Positions 45,008 through 54,017 of a DNA stretch of 64,000 bases are shown piece by piece (the first letter of the stretch is position 1; each line of letters opens with the position of its first letter). The notes below the pieces were generated by a model. It worked only from the letters and a program-made list of their open reading frames with translations, did no database searches and was not told the DNA's origin. Position numbers and translations under genes: made by a program. This stretch comes from RH-AL1 sp965249685 (lineage in GTDB: Bacteria > Pseudomonadota > Alphaproteobacteria > Rhizobiales > Beijerinckiaceae): assembly GCA_965249685.1 (NCBI GenBank), contig CBDFMN010000003.1:2046001-2110000 (forward strand), written 5' to 3'.

Positions 45008-46993
45008 TCAGGCCGCGACGGCCGTGCCGCCGAGATAGGCCTCGACCACCCGCGCGTCGCCCTGGACGACCGAGGCCGGGCCTTCCGCGATCTTCTGGCC
45101 GAAGTCCAGCACGGTGATGATGTCGCAGAGGCCCATCACGACGTCCATGTGGTGCTCGATGAGGATGACGCTGATGCCCTGCGCGCTGATCGCCTTGATG
45201 ATGGCGATCAGTTCGGCGATGTCGGGTGCGGTGAGGCCGGCCGCCGGTTCGTCGAGAAGCAGCAGCTTGGGGTCGAGCGCCAGCGCGCGACCGATCTCCA
45301 GGAGGCGCTGCTTGCCGTAGGGAAGGTTGCGCGCCTCCTCGTCGGCGCGCTCGCGCAGGCCGACGAAGCTGAGGATGTCGGCGGCCCGGCGTCGCGCCGC
45401 CCGCTCGTCGCGCACGGCGCGCGGCAGGCGCAGCATGACCTCAGCCAGGGTCGAACGATAGGTGTGGTGAAGACCCACCAGCACGTTCTCCAGCAGGCTC
45501 AGCTCGCCGAAAAGCTGGACGTTCTGAAATGTACGGGCGATGCCGCGACCGGCGATGGCGGAAGAGTCGAGGCCGTTGATGGGCCTGCCCTCAAGCAGCA
45601 CTTCGCCCGACGTTGGCGTGTAGATGCCCGATAGGAGGTTCATCATCGTGCTCTTGCCCGAGCCGTTGGGGCCGATGAGCCCATGAATCGAACCCGGCGT
45701 CACCTGCAGGCTGACGCGGTCGACCGCCTTGAGGCCACCGAACTGCATGACGACGGTCCGCACGTCGAGGAGCGGGGCGTGCCGGTCGTTCGGCCGGATC
45801 GTGGCGGTAATCGCCTGCGACGCCTCGCCTGCGGCCTGGGTGTGGGCGTGGCGACGCTGGAACGCCGGCGAGATTTGGCGCAGCAGCGTCTTGGCCGCGC
45901 CGACGATACCATCGGGCAGGAAATAGACGACGAACAGGATCATCAGGCCGAAGATCGTCAGCCGGAAGTCGGTGATGCTGGTCATGGCGAGCGACACGCC
46001 GAAGAAAGCGATGCAGAGGGCGACCGGCGGCAGCAGACGGCCGAGCATGTCCCTCTGCCGCAACGCGGCATAGGCGCCGACGACCGCGGCGATGGCGGCG
46101 ATCACGCCGATCACAACCCGGAACAGCTCGATGTCGGCGAGCACGTTGGGCAGGAAGACAACGATGGCGGCGCCGAGGATCGGCCCCACCCGCGACTTGC
46201 GGCCGCCCATCGTCACTGCGAGGAGGAATTGGATCGAGAGGTCGAAGCTGAAGGTGTTGGGCGCGATATATTGCTCGGAAAAAGCGAACAGCACGCCGCC
46301 GAAGCCGGCGAAGGCCGCGCTGAGGATGAAGGCGATGACCTTGTGGCGGTAGACGCTGACCGCCATGCAATCGCAGGCGATGGGCGCATCGCGCAGCGCC
46401 TCGAAGGCGCGGCCGAAGCGCGAGGCTGTGACGCGGTTGACGACGATGACGGCGACGAGCAATGCGAGAGCGGTGACGTAGAAATATTCGACGTCGCGCA
46501 TGCGTTTCAGGGTCATGTCGAGGAAGGGGAAGGCCTCGCCGTAGTCGCGCAGGTCCAGGAAGAAGGGCGTGTCGAGCTTGATCCCGAGCGGGCCGTTGGT
46601 CAGCTCGACCGCCTCGTTGATGAGGATCTGGACGATGGTGCCGAAGGCGAGCGTCACCATGGCGAGGTAAGGGCCGGTGACGCGCAACGCAGGCAGGGCG
46701 AGCAGGCCGCCGAACAACGCGGCGACCAGCGGGCCGGCGACGAGCGAGGGCCAGAAACCGATGTCGAAGTGCATGACGAAGCAGCCGGCCGTGTACGCGC
46801 CGGCGCCGAACAGCGCGGCATGGCCGATCGAGACCTCGCCGGTGTAGCCGAAGACGATGTCGAGCCCGAGCGCCACGATCGAAAAGATCGCGATGGTGAC
46901 GAGAAGGTGCAGGTAATAGGGGCTGGTGACGGCGAACGGCGCGGCGGCGATGGCCGCGACGACGAGGGTGCGCAACGCGACTTTGGCCAGCAT
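45008..46993 (-). CDS. Fused LivM permease - LivG ATPase
   Basis: A 661-residue fusion of two transporter parts that are often separate. Residues 1-375 are the LivM permease: about nine membrane segments, DIVFGYTGEVSIGHAALFG, RVTGPYLAMVTLAFGTIVQI and RDAPIACDCMAVSVYRHKVIAF. After a hydrophilic linker (about 376-405), the LivG ATPase has Walker A GPNGSGKS at 441-448, ARTFQNVQLFGELSLLENVL, a signature-like LPYGKQRLLEIGRAL, Walker B LLLLDEPAAGL and EHHMDVV. No stop or internal start divides them. It starts two bases after livH. Confidence 0.94.
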   Translation of the reverse strand: MLAKVALRTLVVAAIAAAPFAVTSPYYLHLLVTIAIFSIVALGLDIVFGYTGEVSIGHAALFGAGAYTAGCFVMHFDIGFWPSLVAGPLVAALFGGLLALPALRVTGPYLAMVTLAFGTIVQILINEAVELTNGPLGIKLDTPFFLDLRDYGEAFPFLDMTLKRMRDVEYFYVTALALLVAVIVVNRVTASRFGRAFEALRDAPIACDCMAVSVYRHKVIAFILSAAFAGFGGVLFAFSEQYIAPNTFSFDLSIQFLLAVTMGGRKSRVGPILGAAIVVFLPNVLADIELFRVVIGVIAAIAAVVGAYAALRQRDMLGRLLPPVALCIAFFGVSLAMTSITDFRLTIFGLMILFVVYFLPDGIVGAAKTLLRQISPAFQRRHAHTQAAGEASQAITATIRPNDRHAPLLDVRTVVMQFGGLKAVDRVSLQVTPGSIHGLIGPNGSGKSTMMNLLSGIYTPTSGEVLLEGRPINGLDSSAIAGRGIARTFQNVQLFGELSLLENVLVGLHHTYRSTLAEVMLRLPRAVRDERAARRRAADILSFVGLRERADEEARNLPYGKQRLLEIGRALALDPKLLLLDEPAAGLTAPDIAELIAIIKAISAQGISVILIEHHMDVVMGLCDIITVLDFGQKIAEGPASVVQGDARVVEAYLGGTAVAA

Positions 46994-46995
46994 CG

Positions 46996-47895
46996 TCAGA
47001 CTTTCCGGATCACGGCTTTGCCGAACAATCCGGTCGGCTTGAGGGCGAGGACGAGGAGTAGCAGGACGAGGCCCGGCACGTCCTTATAGCCGGTCGAGAG
47101 ATAGTAGCCCGTGAAGGTTTCGGTGATGCCTAGGATCAGGCCACCGACCACCACGCCGAGGCCGCTCGACAGGCCGCCGATGATGGCGACGGCGAAGGCC
47201 TTGAGCCCAAGCACGCCGCCCATGGTCGCGCCGGCCAGGGTGATCGGCGCGATGAGTACGCCGGCGAACGCCGCCGCCATGGAGGAGAGCGCATAGGAGA
47301 AGGTGATGACGAGCCCCGTGTTGATACCCATGAGGCCGGCGGCGTCGCGGTCGCTCGCGGTGGCGACCACGGCCTTGCCGAAGATGGAGCGGCGGTTGAA
47401 GGCCTCGACCGCCAGCATCATCGCCAGAGCGCCGCCGACGATCACGAGTTCCATAGGCTGGATGCGGACCGGACCGAGCGTGATCGCCACCTCCGGCAGT
47501 GGCGAGGGAAACTTGAGTGCGTCGCGGCCCCAGACGTTCTCCGCCAGGTTGCGGAAGATGATGCCGAGCGCGATCGTGGCCATGATCCAGCCGGCTTCCG
47601 ACTTGTTCTTGATCGCCTGGCGCACGCCGAGCCGCTCGACGAGCGCACCCTGCGCGAGGCCGAAGACGACGACGAGCGGCAGCATCAGGATGTAGGCCAA
47701 GCCGATGTTGAGCCCGCGCGCGGTGAGAAACCAGACGAGGGTCAGGCCGACGAGGGCGCCCAGCGTCAGCGCCTCGCCCTGGCCGAAGTTCAAGGTCTTC
47801 GAGGTGGCGAAGGTGAGCTGATAGCCGAAGGCGATGACCCCGTAGATCATGCCGACGACGATGCCGCTGACGACGAGCTGGGCAAGGATGTTCAT
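46996..47895 (-). CDS. livH: Branched-chain amino-acid-type ABC transporter permease (LivH)
   Basis: A 299-residue permease with about eight membrane segments. LivH-type elements: GMIYGVIAFGYQLTFATSKTLNFGQGE near the N-terminus, VVATASDRDAAGLMGINT (docking loop), TLAGATMGGVLGLKAFAVAIIGG and LKPTGLFGKAVIRKV at the end. The ATG begins MNILAQLVVSGIV; the longer frame is Pro-rich and not membrane-like. The ribosome site is weak. It follows the binding-protein gene by about 110 bases. Confidence 0.95.
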   Translation of the reverse strand: MNILAQLVVSGIVVGMIYGVIAFGYQLTFATSKTLNFGQGEALTLGALVGLTLVWFLTARGLNIGLAYILMLPLVVVFGLAQGALVERLGVRQAIKNKSEAGWIMATIALGIIFRNLAENVWGRDALKFPSPLPEVAITLGPVRIQPMELVIVGGALAMMLAVEAFNRRSIFGKAVVATASDRDAAGLMGINTGLVITFSYALSSMAAAFAGVLIAPITLAGATMGGVLGLKAFAVAIIGGLSSGLGVVVGGLILGITETFTGYYLSTGYKDVPGLVLLLLVLALKPTGLFGKAVIRKV

Positions 47896-48008
47896 GGAAA
47901 CCCGCGTGATGCGATGAGGCTGCGGCAGCGCGCCTGGCGAAAGGGGGGGAAGCGGGATCACCGCTTCCCGACGGTCGTGGAGCGCGCCGTGATGCCCCGG
48001 TTTTGCGC

Positions 48009-49214
48009 CTAGGAGCCCGTCTTGAGCCGCACGGCGTTGTCGCCCTGGAGGTCTTCGGGGTGCGCGGGCACGACGCGACCACCCTTGACGACGCCGAACA
48101 CGGGAATGTTGGCCGAGATCGCCTCGTGGTCCTTGGCGGAAAACGGCTTGTCATAGGTCGTCACGACGCCTTCGACTTTCGCCTGAAGGTCTTCGAGCGC
48201 CGCGCGGATCTTGCGGCCGTCCGTCGCCTTCGCCTGGGTGATGGCCGCGGCGATCAGGTAGACCGAGTCGTAGCCCTGCGCCGCGGAGACGGGCGAGGTC
48301 ATGCGGTCGACGTTGTAGGTCTTCTGAAACGCTTCGATGAAGGCCTTGCGCTTGGGGGTCGTCGGCGACTGGATGAAGGTCTGCGGCATGATCGCGCCCT
48401 CGCCGTTGGTGCCCGCGCCATCGATGAAGCTCGCCATGGAGAGCGTCCACGAGCCGATCATCGGCACCTTCCAGCCCTGCCGGCCCATGGCGTTGGCGAT
48501 CTGCGCCAGCTCGGGCCCGATGGCGTAGGTCAGGATCACGTCGGCACCCGCCTCCTTGGCGCGCAGCACCTGGGCGGTCATGTCGGTATCGCCGATGTTG
48601 AACTTCTCAACGGCGACAGGTTTCACGCTCATCTTGGCCAGCGCCGCCGTCAGGTCCTTTTGGCCAAGCTGCCCGTAATTGGTCGCGTCGGCCAGGATGG
48701 CAGGCTTCTTGAAACCTTGCCGTTTAACGGCCTCCTCGGCGATCATACCGCTCTGGATCGTGTCGTTGGCGGCGTTGCGGAAGATGTAATTGGCCTTGTT
48801 GGCCGGCGGCGGGAACTGCTGCGTCACGACGCTTCCGGTCGCGACATTGTCGATCACCGGAATTTCCGCCTCCTGGTAGAAACGGGTGGACGCGAGCGCG
48901 ACCCCCGTGTTCGCGAAGCCGAGGTTGGCGACAACGCCCTCTTTGTTGATGAGCTCCTGGGTGACCTGGACGCCGACTTCGTTCTTCCCTTCGTCGTCGC
49001 GCTCGACGAGTTGGAGGGGTCGGCCGAGCACACCACCGGCCTTGTTGATCTCGGCCGCGGCGAGTTTGGCCCCATCGCGCATGCTGACGCCCATCGAGGA
49101 GGAACCGCCTGTGAAGGGGCCCGTCAGGCCGATCTTGATCGCCTCGGCCGCAGACCCTTCGCTTGCCCAGGCGAGAACCGTCGCAAGAACCGCAGCAGAC
49201 GCCCAGCTTTTCAT
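48009..49214 (-). CDS. ABC transporter substrate-binding protein of the Liv operon
   Basis: A 401-residue periplasmic binding protein (type I). Signal peptide SAAVLATVLAWASEGSA, mature start AEAIKIGLTGPFTGGSSSMGVS, then LAAAEINKAGGVLGRPLQLVERDDEGK, NVATGSVVTQQF, GQLGQKDL and YDSVYLIAAAITQAK. GGGAG lies six bases before the second of two adjacent ATGs, which is taken as start. As the first gene of the Liv-type operon it sets the transporter's specificity, which cannot be read from sequence (branched-chain amino acids, amides or aromatic acids are all possible). Confidence 0.93.
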   Translation of the reverse strand: MKSWASAAVLATVLAWASEGSAAEAIKIGLTGPFTGGSSSMGVSMRDGAKLAAAEINKAGGVLGRPLQLVERDDEGKNEVGVQVTQELINKEGVVANLGFANTGVALASTRFYQEAEIPVIDNVATGSVVTQQFPPPANKANYIFRNAANDTIQSGMIAEEAVKRQGFKKPAILADATNYGQLGQKDLTAALAKMSVKPVAVEKFNIGDTDMTAQVLRAKEAGADVILTYAIGPELAQIANAMGRQGWKVPMIGSWTLSMASFIDGAGTNGEGAIMPQTFIQSPTTPKRKAFIEAFQKTYNVDRMTSPVSAAQGYDSVYLIAAAITQAKATDGRKIRAALEDLQAKVEGVVTTYDKPFSAKDHEAISANIPVFGVVKGGRVVPAHPEDLQGDNAVRLKTGS

Positions 49215-49419
49215 CATTCGCTCCCAGACATGCGGCGGATTCGTCCCGCCTTTCGCAGCGCACTCAGGAACGGAAACCGGCACGGCGTCAATTGCCGAAT
49301 TGGACCCCCTCGGCAGACTAGACGATCGACCGATGCTTTGCGGTGCACAGGTCTCGCAATATGCCTAGAAATTGCCCAGGTGGTCGCTGCCGCTTCATCG
49401 CACGACCAATCTGGCCCCG

Positions 49420-50598
49420 CTACAAGGCCAGGTTCATCTGCGGGCGGGTTTGGTCGCCCCGAAGTTCCAGGCCGGAAAGACTCACGCCGAGCAGGCGTAC
49501 GCCTTTGGGGGCCGGAAGCACCGGACGCAGAAGATCGAGGCTGGCCTGTTCGAGCGCCGCCCGCGACGCGACCGGCCGGGCGGCCGAGCGGCTGCGGGTG
49601 ATCTGCGCGAAATCGGCGAATTTTACCTTCAACGTCACGGTGCGGGCCTCGACCCCGGCGACCTCGCAGGCGCGCCAGACCTTGTCGATCAGCGGCTGCA
49701 GCGCCTCGCACATCGGCTCGAAGGCGTGCAGGTCCTGCGCGAAGGTGTTCTCCGCGCCCACCGACTTGCGAATGCGGTTGGCCCGGACAGGCCGGTCGTC
49801 AATGCCGCGTGCGATCTGATGGTAATAGGCGCCGGACTTGCCGAAATGCGCCTGCAGGAACGGCAGGCTTTGCGCGCGCAGGTCTGCGCCGGTGGCGATG
49901 CCGAGCCGGGTCATCTTCGCCTCCGTGGCAGGCCCGATCCCATGGAACCGGCCGACCGGCAGCGTCGCCACAAAGGTCGGTCCCATCGCCGGCGTGATGA
50001 CGAAGCAGCCGTCCGGCTTGTTGTGATCCGACGCGAGCTTGGCCAGGAACTTGTTGTAGGAGACGCCGGCCGACGCGGTTAGGCCCGTCTCCGCCCTGAT
50101 GCTCGCGCGAATCCTCTGCGCGACCTCCGTGGCCGAGGCCAACCCAAAGCGGTTCTCCGTCACGTCGAGATAGGCCTCGTCGAGCGAGAGCGGCTCGATC
50201 AGCGCGGTATGCGCGGCGAAGATCGACCGGATCTGCGCCGACACGGCCTTGTAGGCTTCGAAGCGCGGCTTAACGAAGACGAGGTCCGGGCACTTTCGAC
50301 GCGCCGTCACGGAGGGCATGGCGGAGCGTACGCCGAAGCGACGCGCCTCGTAGCTCGCGGCGGCCACGACGCCGCGCTCGCGCGAGCCGCCGACCGCGAC
50401 CGGCAGACCACGCAGGGCCGGCTCATCGCGTTGCTCGACCGAGGCGTAGAAGGCATCCATGTCGACATGGATGATCTTGCGCGGACGTATGGGCGCCACG
50501 GCGCGATCCCGCGCCTCGCCATCATCTCCAACGACGTCCGCCGTAACGTCCACGTGCGCCTCCCCGTCGGCTGGGACTACCATCGTTGTCATCGGCAC
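49420..50598 (-). CDS. dinB: DNA polymerase IV
   Basis: A Y-family translesion polymerase, 392 residues. Palm metal residues are in HVDMDAFYASVEQRD and SLDEAYLDV; the fingers/thumb region has GVSYNKFLAKLASDHNKPDG and FHGIGPATEAKMTRLGI. The little-finger domain ends with QMNLAL, which fits the beta-clamp-binding pattern QxxLxL (compare E. coli QLVLGL). About 40 acidic residues precede the conserved start (PRKIIHVDMDAF), so a later start is possible. It sits next to ruvB in the same direction. Confidence 0.96.
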   Translation of the reverse strand: MPMTTMVVPADGEAHVDVTADVVGDDGEARDRAVAPIRPRKIIHVDMDAFYASVEQRDEPALRGLPVAVGGSRERGVVAAASYEARRFGVRSAMPSVTARRKCPDLVFVKPRFEAYKAVSAQIRSIFAAHTALIEPLSLDEAYLDVTENRFGLASATEVAQRIRASIRAETGLTASAGVSYNKFLAKLASDHNKPDGCFVITPAMGPTFVATLPVGRFHGIGPATEAKMTRLGIATGADLRAQSLPFLQAHFGKSGAYYHQIARGIDDRPVRANRIRKSVGAENTFAQDLHAFEPMCEALQPLIDKVWRACEVAGVEARTVTLKVKFADFAQITRSRSAARPVASRAALEQASLDLLRPVLPAPKGVRLLGVSLSGLELRGDQTRPQMNLAL

Positions 50599-50688
50599 GC
50601 ACGCATGTTCCGTTTTTGTTCACAGCAGACTCAATGAGGCGCTTCGTCTCGGCGATCAAGATCAGGCCGCGCCTGGCTGGACCGCAGC

Positions 50689-51765
50689 TCAATCCTCGCC
50701 TTCGGCGAACAGCCCGAACTGCGGCGGTGGTCGGCTCGGCGCCGCGAGGCCGAGGTGGGCGAAGGCGTGCGGCGTGAGGAGGCGACCGCGCGGCGTGCGC
50801 TGAAGGAAACCCCGCTGGATCAGATAGGGCTCGATGATGTCCTCGATGGCGTCGCGTGGCTCCGACAGGGCGGCCGCCATCGTCTCGATGCCTACCGGGC
50901 CGCCGCCGAAGGAGACGGCGATGGCGGTGAGGTAGCGCCGGTCCATCTGGTCGAGGCCGATCGAATCGACGTCGAGCAGACCGAGCGCCTTGTCGGCCAG
51001 CGTGCGGCCGATCTCCGCTTCGCCGTCGACCAGGGCGAAGTCGCGCACGCGGCGCAGCAGCCGGCCAGCGATGCGCGGCGTGCCCCGCGCGCGCTTGGCG
51101 ATCTCGTTGGCGCCCGCCACGCTGATGCCGATGCCCATCACCCGCGCGCCGCGCCGCACGATCGCTTCGAGTTCGGCAACCGTGTAGAACTCGAGGCGGA
51201 TGGGGATGCCGAAGCGGTCGCGCAGGGGCGTCGTCAGCAGGCCGGCGCGGGTGGTGGCGCCCACCAGCGTGAAGCGGGCAAGGTCGATCTTGACCGAGCG
51301 CGCGCCCGGGCCCTCGCCGATCATCAGGTCGAGCTGAAAGTCCTCCATCGCCGGATAGAGGATCTCCTCGACAGCCGGGTTGAGGCGATGGATCTCGTCG
51401 ATGAACAGGACGTCGCGCTCTTCCAGGCCGGTGAGCTGGGCGGCAAGGTCGCCGGCTTTGGCGATCACCGGCCCCGAGGTCGAGCGGAAATTGACGCCGA
51501 GTTCGCGCGCCACGATCTGCGCCAGGGTCGTCTTGCCGAGCCCCGGCGGCCCGACGAACAGCACATGGTCGAGCGCCTCACGTCTCGTTTTGGCCGCCTC
51601 GATGAAGATCTTCAGATTGGCCCGCGCGCCGGCCTGCCCCGTAAAATCGTCGAGCGACAAGGGGCGCAGCGACGCGTCGGGGTCGCTCACGAGGGCCTCT
51701 GGCGCGACAAGTCTTTTCGGCTGCGGAGACAAGAGCGGCTTTCGCTTCGACGATTCTCCCACCAT
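50689..51765 (-). CDS. ruvB: Holliday junction branch migration ATPase RuvB
   Basis: RuvB is the hexameric AAA+ motor that drives branch migration with RuvA. The 358 residues carry RPLSLDDFTGQ, Walker A GPPGLGKT at 72-79, Walker B LFIDEIHRL near 120, the beta-hairpin region (GEGPGARSVKIDLARFTLVGAT), the sensor/arginine-finger segment TTPLRDRFG, and the C-terminal winged helix (IEPYLIQRGFLQRTPRGR). It is separated from ruvA-ruvC by a DUF4112 gene and a broken Uma2 gene. The start is 28 bases from the divergent Uma2 frame. Confidence 0.97.
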   Translation of the reverse strand: MVGESSKRKPLLSPQPKRLVAPEALVSDPDASLRPLSLDDFTGQAGARANLKIFIEAAKTRREALDHVLFVGPPGLGKTTLAQIVARELGVNFRSTSGPVIAKAGDLAAQLTGLEERDVLFIDEIHRLNPAVEEILYPAMEDFQLDLMIGEGPGARSVKIDLARFTLVGATTRAGLLTTPLRDRFGIPIRLEFYTVAELEAIVRRGARVMGIGISVAGANEIAKRARGTPRIAGRLLRRVRDFALVDGEAEIGRTLADKALGLLDVDSIGLDQMDRRYLTAIAVSFGGGPVGIETMAAALSEPRDAIEDIIEPYLIQRGFLQRTPRGRLLTPHAFAHLGLAAPSRPPPQFGLFAEGED

Positions 51766-51793
51766 CCTGTATCAGGAACGGCGGAAGCCCGCG

Positions 51794-52362
51794 ATGAACC
51801 GTCCTGCTCCGAAACCACCGCTGATGAGCCTCAATGATTCCGAGGAACGGCTCGCCGACCAGCCGGACGACGAGCGCTGGGGACTGCTCGCCGGCTGCAT
51901 CGTCCGGATGATGGTGGATCCGCGCTGGGAGCACAACACCATCGCCCAAATCTCGGGAGCGGCCTGCGTTCGCGGTTCTGCGCAAGTGGATCGCCTTACC
52001 GCACCTTGACCGAGACCTTCGGCTTCAAGGACAACGCAACCGGTTCCTCGCTGCTGCCCGACCTTATGATCTACTGCCGCCTTCTCCCGCGCAGCGCCAC
52101 CTTCATCGGCGACCCTGCGGTCGTCGTCGAGGTGCTGTCCGAGGGTACGAAGCGTCGCGACCGGGAGGAGAAATGGGCAGCCTATCGGGAGATCGCCTCC
52201 CTAAGACATCATGTGCTGGTGGAACGCGACAAGGCGCACTTCGAGACGATCGACCGCGTCGGCACGGAATGGAGCGGCTTCCGCATCGCCGACGGGATGC
52301 TCGGTCTGCCGGCCGTTGGAGTGGAGGTGCCGCTCGCCGAAATCTACGCCGAGGCGCTCTAG
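51794..52362 (+). pseudogene. Frameshifted Uma2-family (DUF820) endonuclease-like gene
   Basis: Two frames carry one Uma2-type protein. The first encodes MSLNDSEERLADQPDDERWG...MMVDPRWEHNTIAQIS and stops at 52009. The second, shifted by two, continues ...LRSRFCASGSPYRTLTETFG, then the PD-(D/E)xK core LLPDLMIYC, AVVVEVLSEGTKRRD and KWAAYREI, up to AEIYAEAL. The shift falls between about 51940 and 51965. The second frame has no ATG or GTG of its own before the core. It is either a real one-base change (pseudogene) or a sequencing error. Intact Uma2 proteins are common, often multi-copy, of unclear role. Confidence 0.8.
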
Positions 52363-52757
52363 CGGGGGCGGCGCATGCCGCTGCCGACGTGCTTCTCGAT
52401 GATCGCGAGGTTGCGCACGTTGGCCTTGAACCAGGTGTCCGCCAAATCGCCGAGGATCGGCGTCACGCCGAGCACCAGGTCGAGCACGACGTTACCGCCC
52501 ATCCTGAGCAATGCGCTGCGCGGCAGCCCGAGCCGCTTGCCCTCGTAGACGAAATAGCAGGCGATCGCCGCCGTCGCGATGTCGCCGGCCACGGGCGTGA
52601 GGCCGATAAACGTGTCGGCGCCAAAGCGAAAGCCGCCGGGGAGACGGATGGCCGTGTCGAGAAAATTGGCGAGCCAGCGCAGGCGCTTCAACGTGGCTTC
52701 GGTGTCGACCACCTCGGCAGAAGAGTAGCGGTCTACCAACCGAGTTCCAGCAGCCAT
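52359..52757 (-). CDS. DUF4112 family membrane protein
   Basis: A 132-residue protein with two to three hydrophobic segments. Conserved DUF4112 blocks are LRWLANFLDTAIRLPGGFRFGAD, FIGLTPVAGDIATAA and LGVTPILGDLADTWFKANVRN; the repeated TPxxGD pair is the hallmark. Its function is unknown. The ATG has GCGGAGG six bases upstream. It lies just downstream of ruvA in the same direction and overlaps the tail of the convergent Uma2 frame by four bases. Confidence 0.85.
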   Translation of the reverse strand: MAAGTRLVDRYSSAEVVDTEATLKRLRWLANFLDTAIRLPGGFRFGADTFIGLTPVAGDIATAAIACYFVYEGKRLGLPRSALLRMGGNVVLDLVLGVTPILGDLADTWFKANVRNLAIIEKHVGSGMRRPR

Positions 52758-52860
52758 GACCGACCTCCGCGCCAGCCGGGCGCCGGCCGCTGGGCAAGAC
52801 ATGGGGGAGCAACGCGACTGTTCAAGGCGCAGGCCGGGGCGGACCAACAGCGCGGCGCGT

Positions 52861-53481
52861 TCATCCGGCGGCGAGAGCCTTCAAGCCGGCGCGGATGAGG
52901 ACAGAGGCTTCAGCGTCCTCACCAAGGGCCTTTATCGCGCCCGCGACCGCCGCGGCAGCTTGCGGGCGCCCATAACCCAGATTGGCGAGCGCGGACACGG
53001 CATCGGCGACTGCGGGCGCCGTCCCGTGCAAGGGCTCCTCGCCCGCCAGCCGCGCCACAGCGGGATCGACCGCCCCGACCGCCGGCAGCTTGTCCCGGAG
53101 TTCGGCGGTGATGCGCGCGGCGAGGCGAGGCCCCACGCCCGAGGCGCGGGCGATAGTCGCCTTATCCCCAAGCGCGATCGCGCCCGCAAGGTCCGCCACC
53201 CGGCCGAGGCCGAGGATCGCCAGCGCGACCTTGGCGCCGACTCCCTGCACGCTCTGCAACAAGCGGAACCAGTCTCGCTCCTCGTGGGAGAGAAAACCAT
53301 AGAGCCGGATCGAGTCCTCGCGCACTTGCGTCTCGATGGACAGGGCGACCGCCTCACCCACGCGCGGCAGCGCCTGCAGCGTGCGCGCGGAGCATTGGAC
53401 GACATAGCCGACGCCGCCCACGTCGAGCACCATGCCATCCGGCTCGTAGGATTCGACGAGGCCCTTCAGCTTGCCGATCAT
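52861..53481 (-). CDS. ruvA: Holliday junction DNA helicase subunit RuvA
   Basis: RuvA binds four-way junctions as a tetramer and loads RuvB. The 206 residues start MIGKLKGLVESYEPDGMVLDVGGVGYVV (OB fold), then FLSHEERDWFRLLQSVQGVGAKVAL and ASGVGPRLAARITAELRDKL (two helix-hairpin-helix units), and a C-terminal UBA-like domain (DAVSALANLGYGRPQAAAAV) that contacts RuvB. The ATG overlaps the ruvC stop (ATGA). Confidence 0.96.
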   Translation of the reverse strand: MIGKLKGLVESYEPDGMVLDVGGVGYVVQCSARTLQALPRVGEAVALSIETQVREDSIRLYGFLSHEERDWFRLLQSVQGVGAKVALAILGLGRVADLAGAIALGDKATIARASGVGPRLAARITAELRDKLPAVGAVDPAVARLAGEEPLHGTAPAVADAVSALANLGYGRPQAAAAVAGAIKALGEDAEASVLIRAGLKALAAG

Positions 53482-53990
53482 CGCGCGGCGACCTCGACGA
53501 GGCGGCGGGCGGCGGCGCGGTGCTGCGCGTGGGTGATGGCGACGGCCAAGGCATCGGCGGCATCGGCGCTGCCGATCGTGCAGCGCGGCAGCAGCACCTT
53601 CACCATCATGGCCACCTGTGTCTTCTCCGCATGGCCGGCGCCGGTCACTGTCTTTTTAATGAGATTGGCGGCGTATTCGGCCACGGAGAGCCCAGCCAAC
53701 GCCGGCACCACCAGGGCGACGCCGCGCGCCTGGCCGAGCTTCAACGCCGATTGCGGGTCGCGGTTGACGAAGGTCTCCTCGACCGCCGCCTCTTCCGGAG
53801 CATGCTGCGCGATAATGCCGGCCAAGCCTTCGTGCAATTGGCGCAGCCGCCGCGCATTGCCGCCATCGGCCGAAGAATGCAGCGTGCCGCACGCGATGAA
53901 GGAAAGCCGCGAGCCCGACGCCTCGATGATGCCCCAGCCCATGTTGCGTAAGCCAGGGTCGATGCCGATGATGCGGACGGTGTCGACGAT
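53478..53990 (-). CDS. ruvC: Crossover junction endodeoxyribonuclease RuvC, non-canonical start
   Basis: RuvC resolves Holliday junctions. Counting from the ATC used here as residue 1, the four catalytic acids are present: Asp11 (IIGIDPGLRNMGWG), Glu71 (AVEETFVN), Asp143 and Asp146 (GSADAADALAVA); 170 residues is a normal length. The start is abnormal. Between the in-frame TGA (the dnaA stop) and Asp11 there is no ATG, GTG or TTG; the first ATG lies at Met17, after the first catalytic Asp. GGGGGAGG lies about eight bases before the ATC, exactly where a ribosome site should be, so either ATC initiates or an ATG has been altered. It is followed by ruvA with a four-base overlap. Confidence 0.85.
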   Translation of the reverse strand: MVDTVRIIGIDPGLRNMGWGIIEASGSRLSFIACGTLHSSADGGNARRLRQLHEGLAGIIAQHAPEEAAVEETFVNRDPQSALKLGQARGVALVVPALAGLSVAEYAANLIKKTVTGAGHAEKTQVAMMVKVLLPRCTIGSADAADALAVAITHAQHRAAARRLVEVAAR

Positions 53991-54017
53991 GGCGGCGGCC
54001 TCCCCCGGCCGCTCGAA

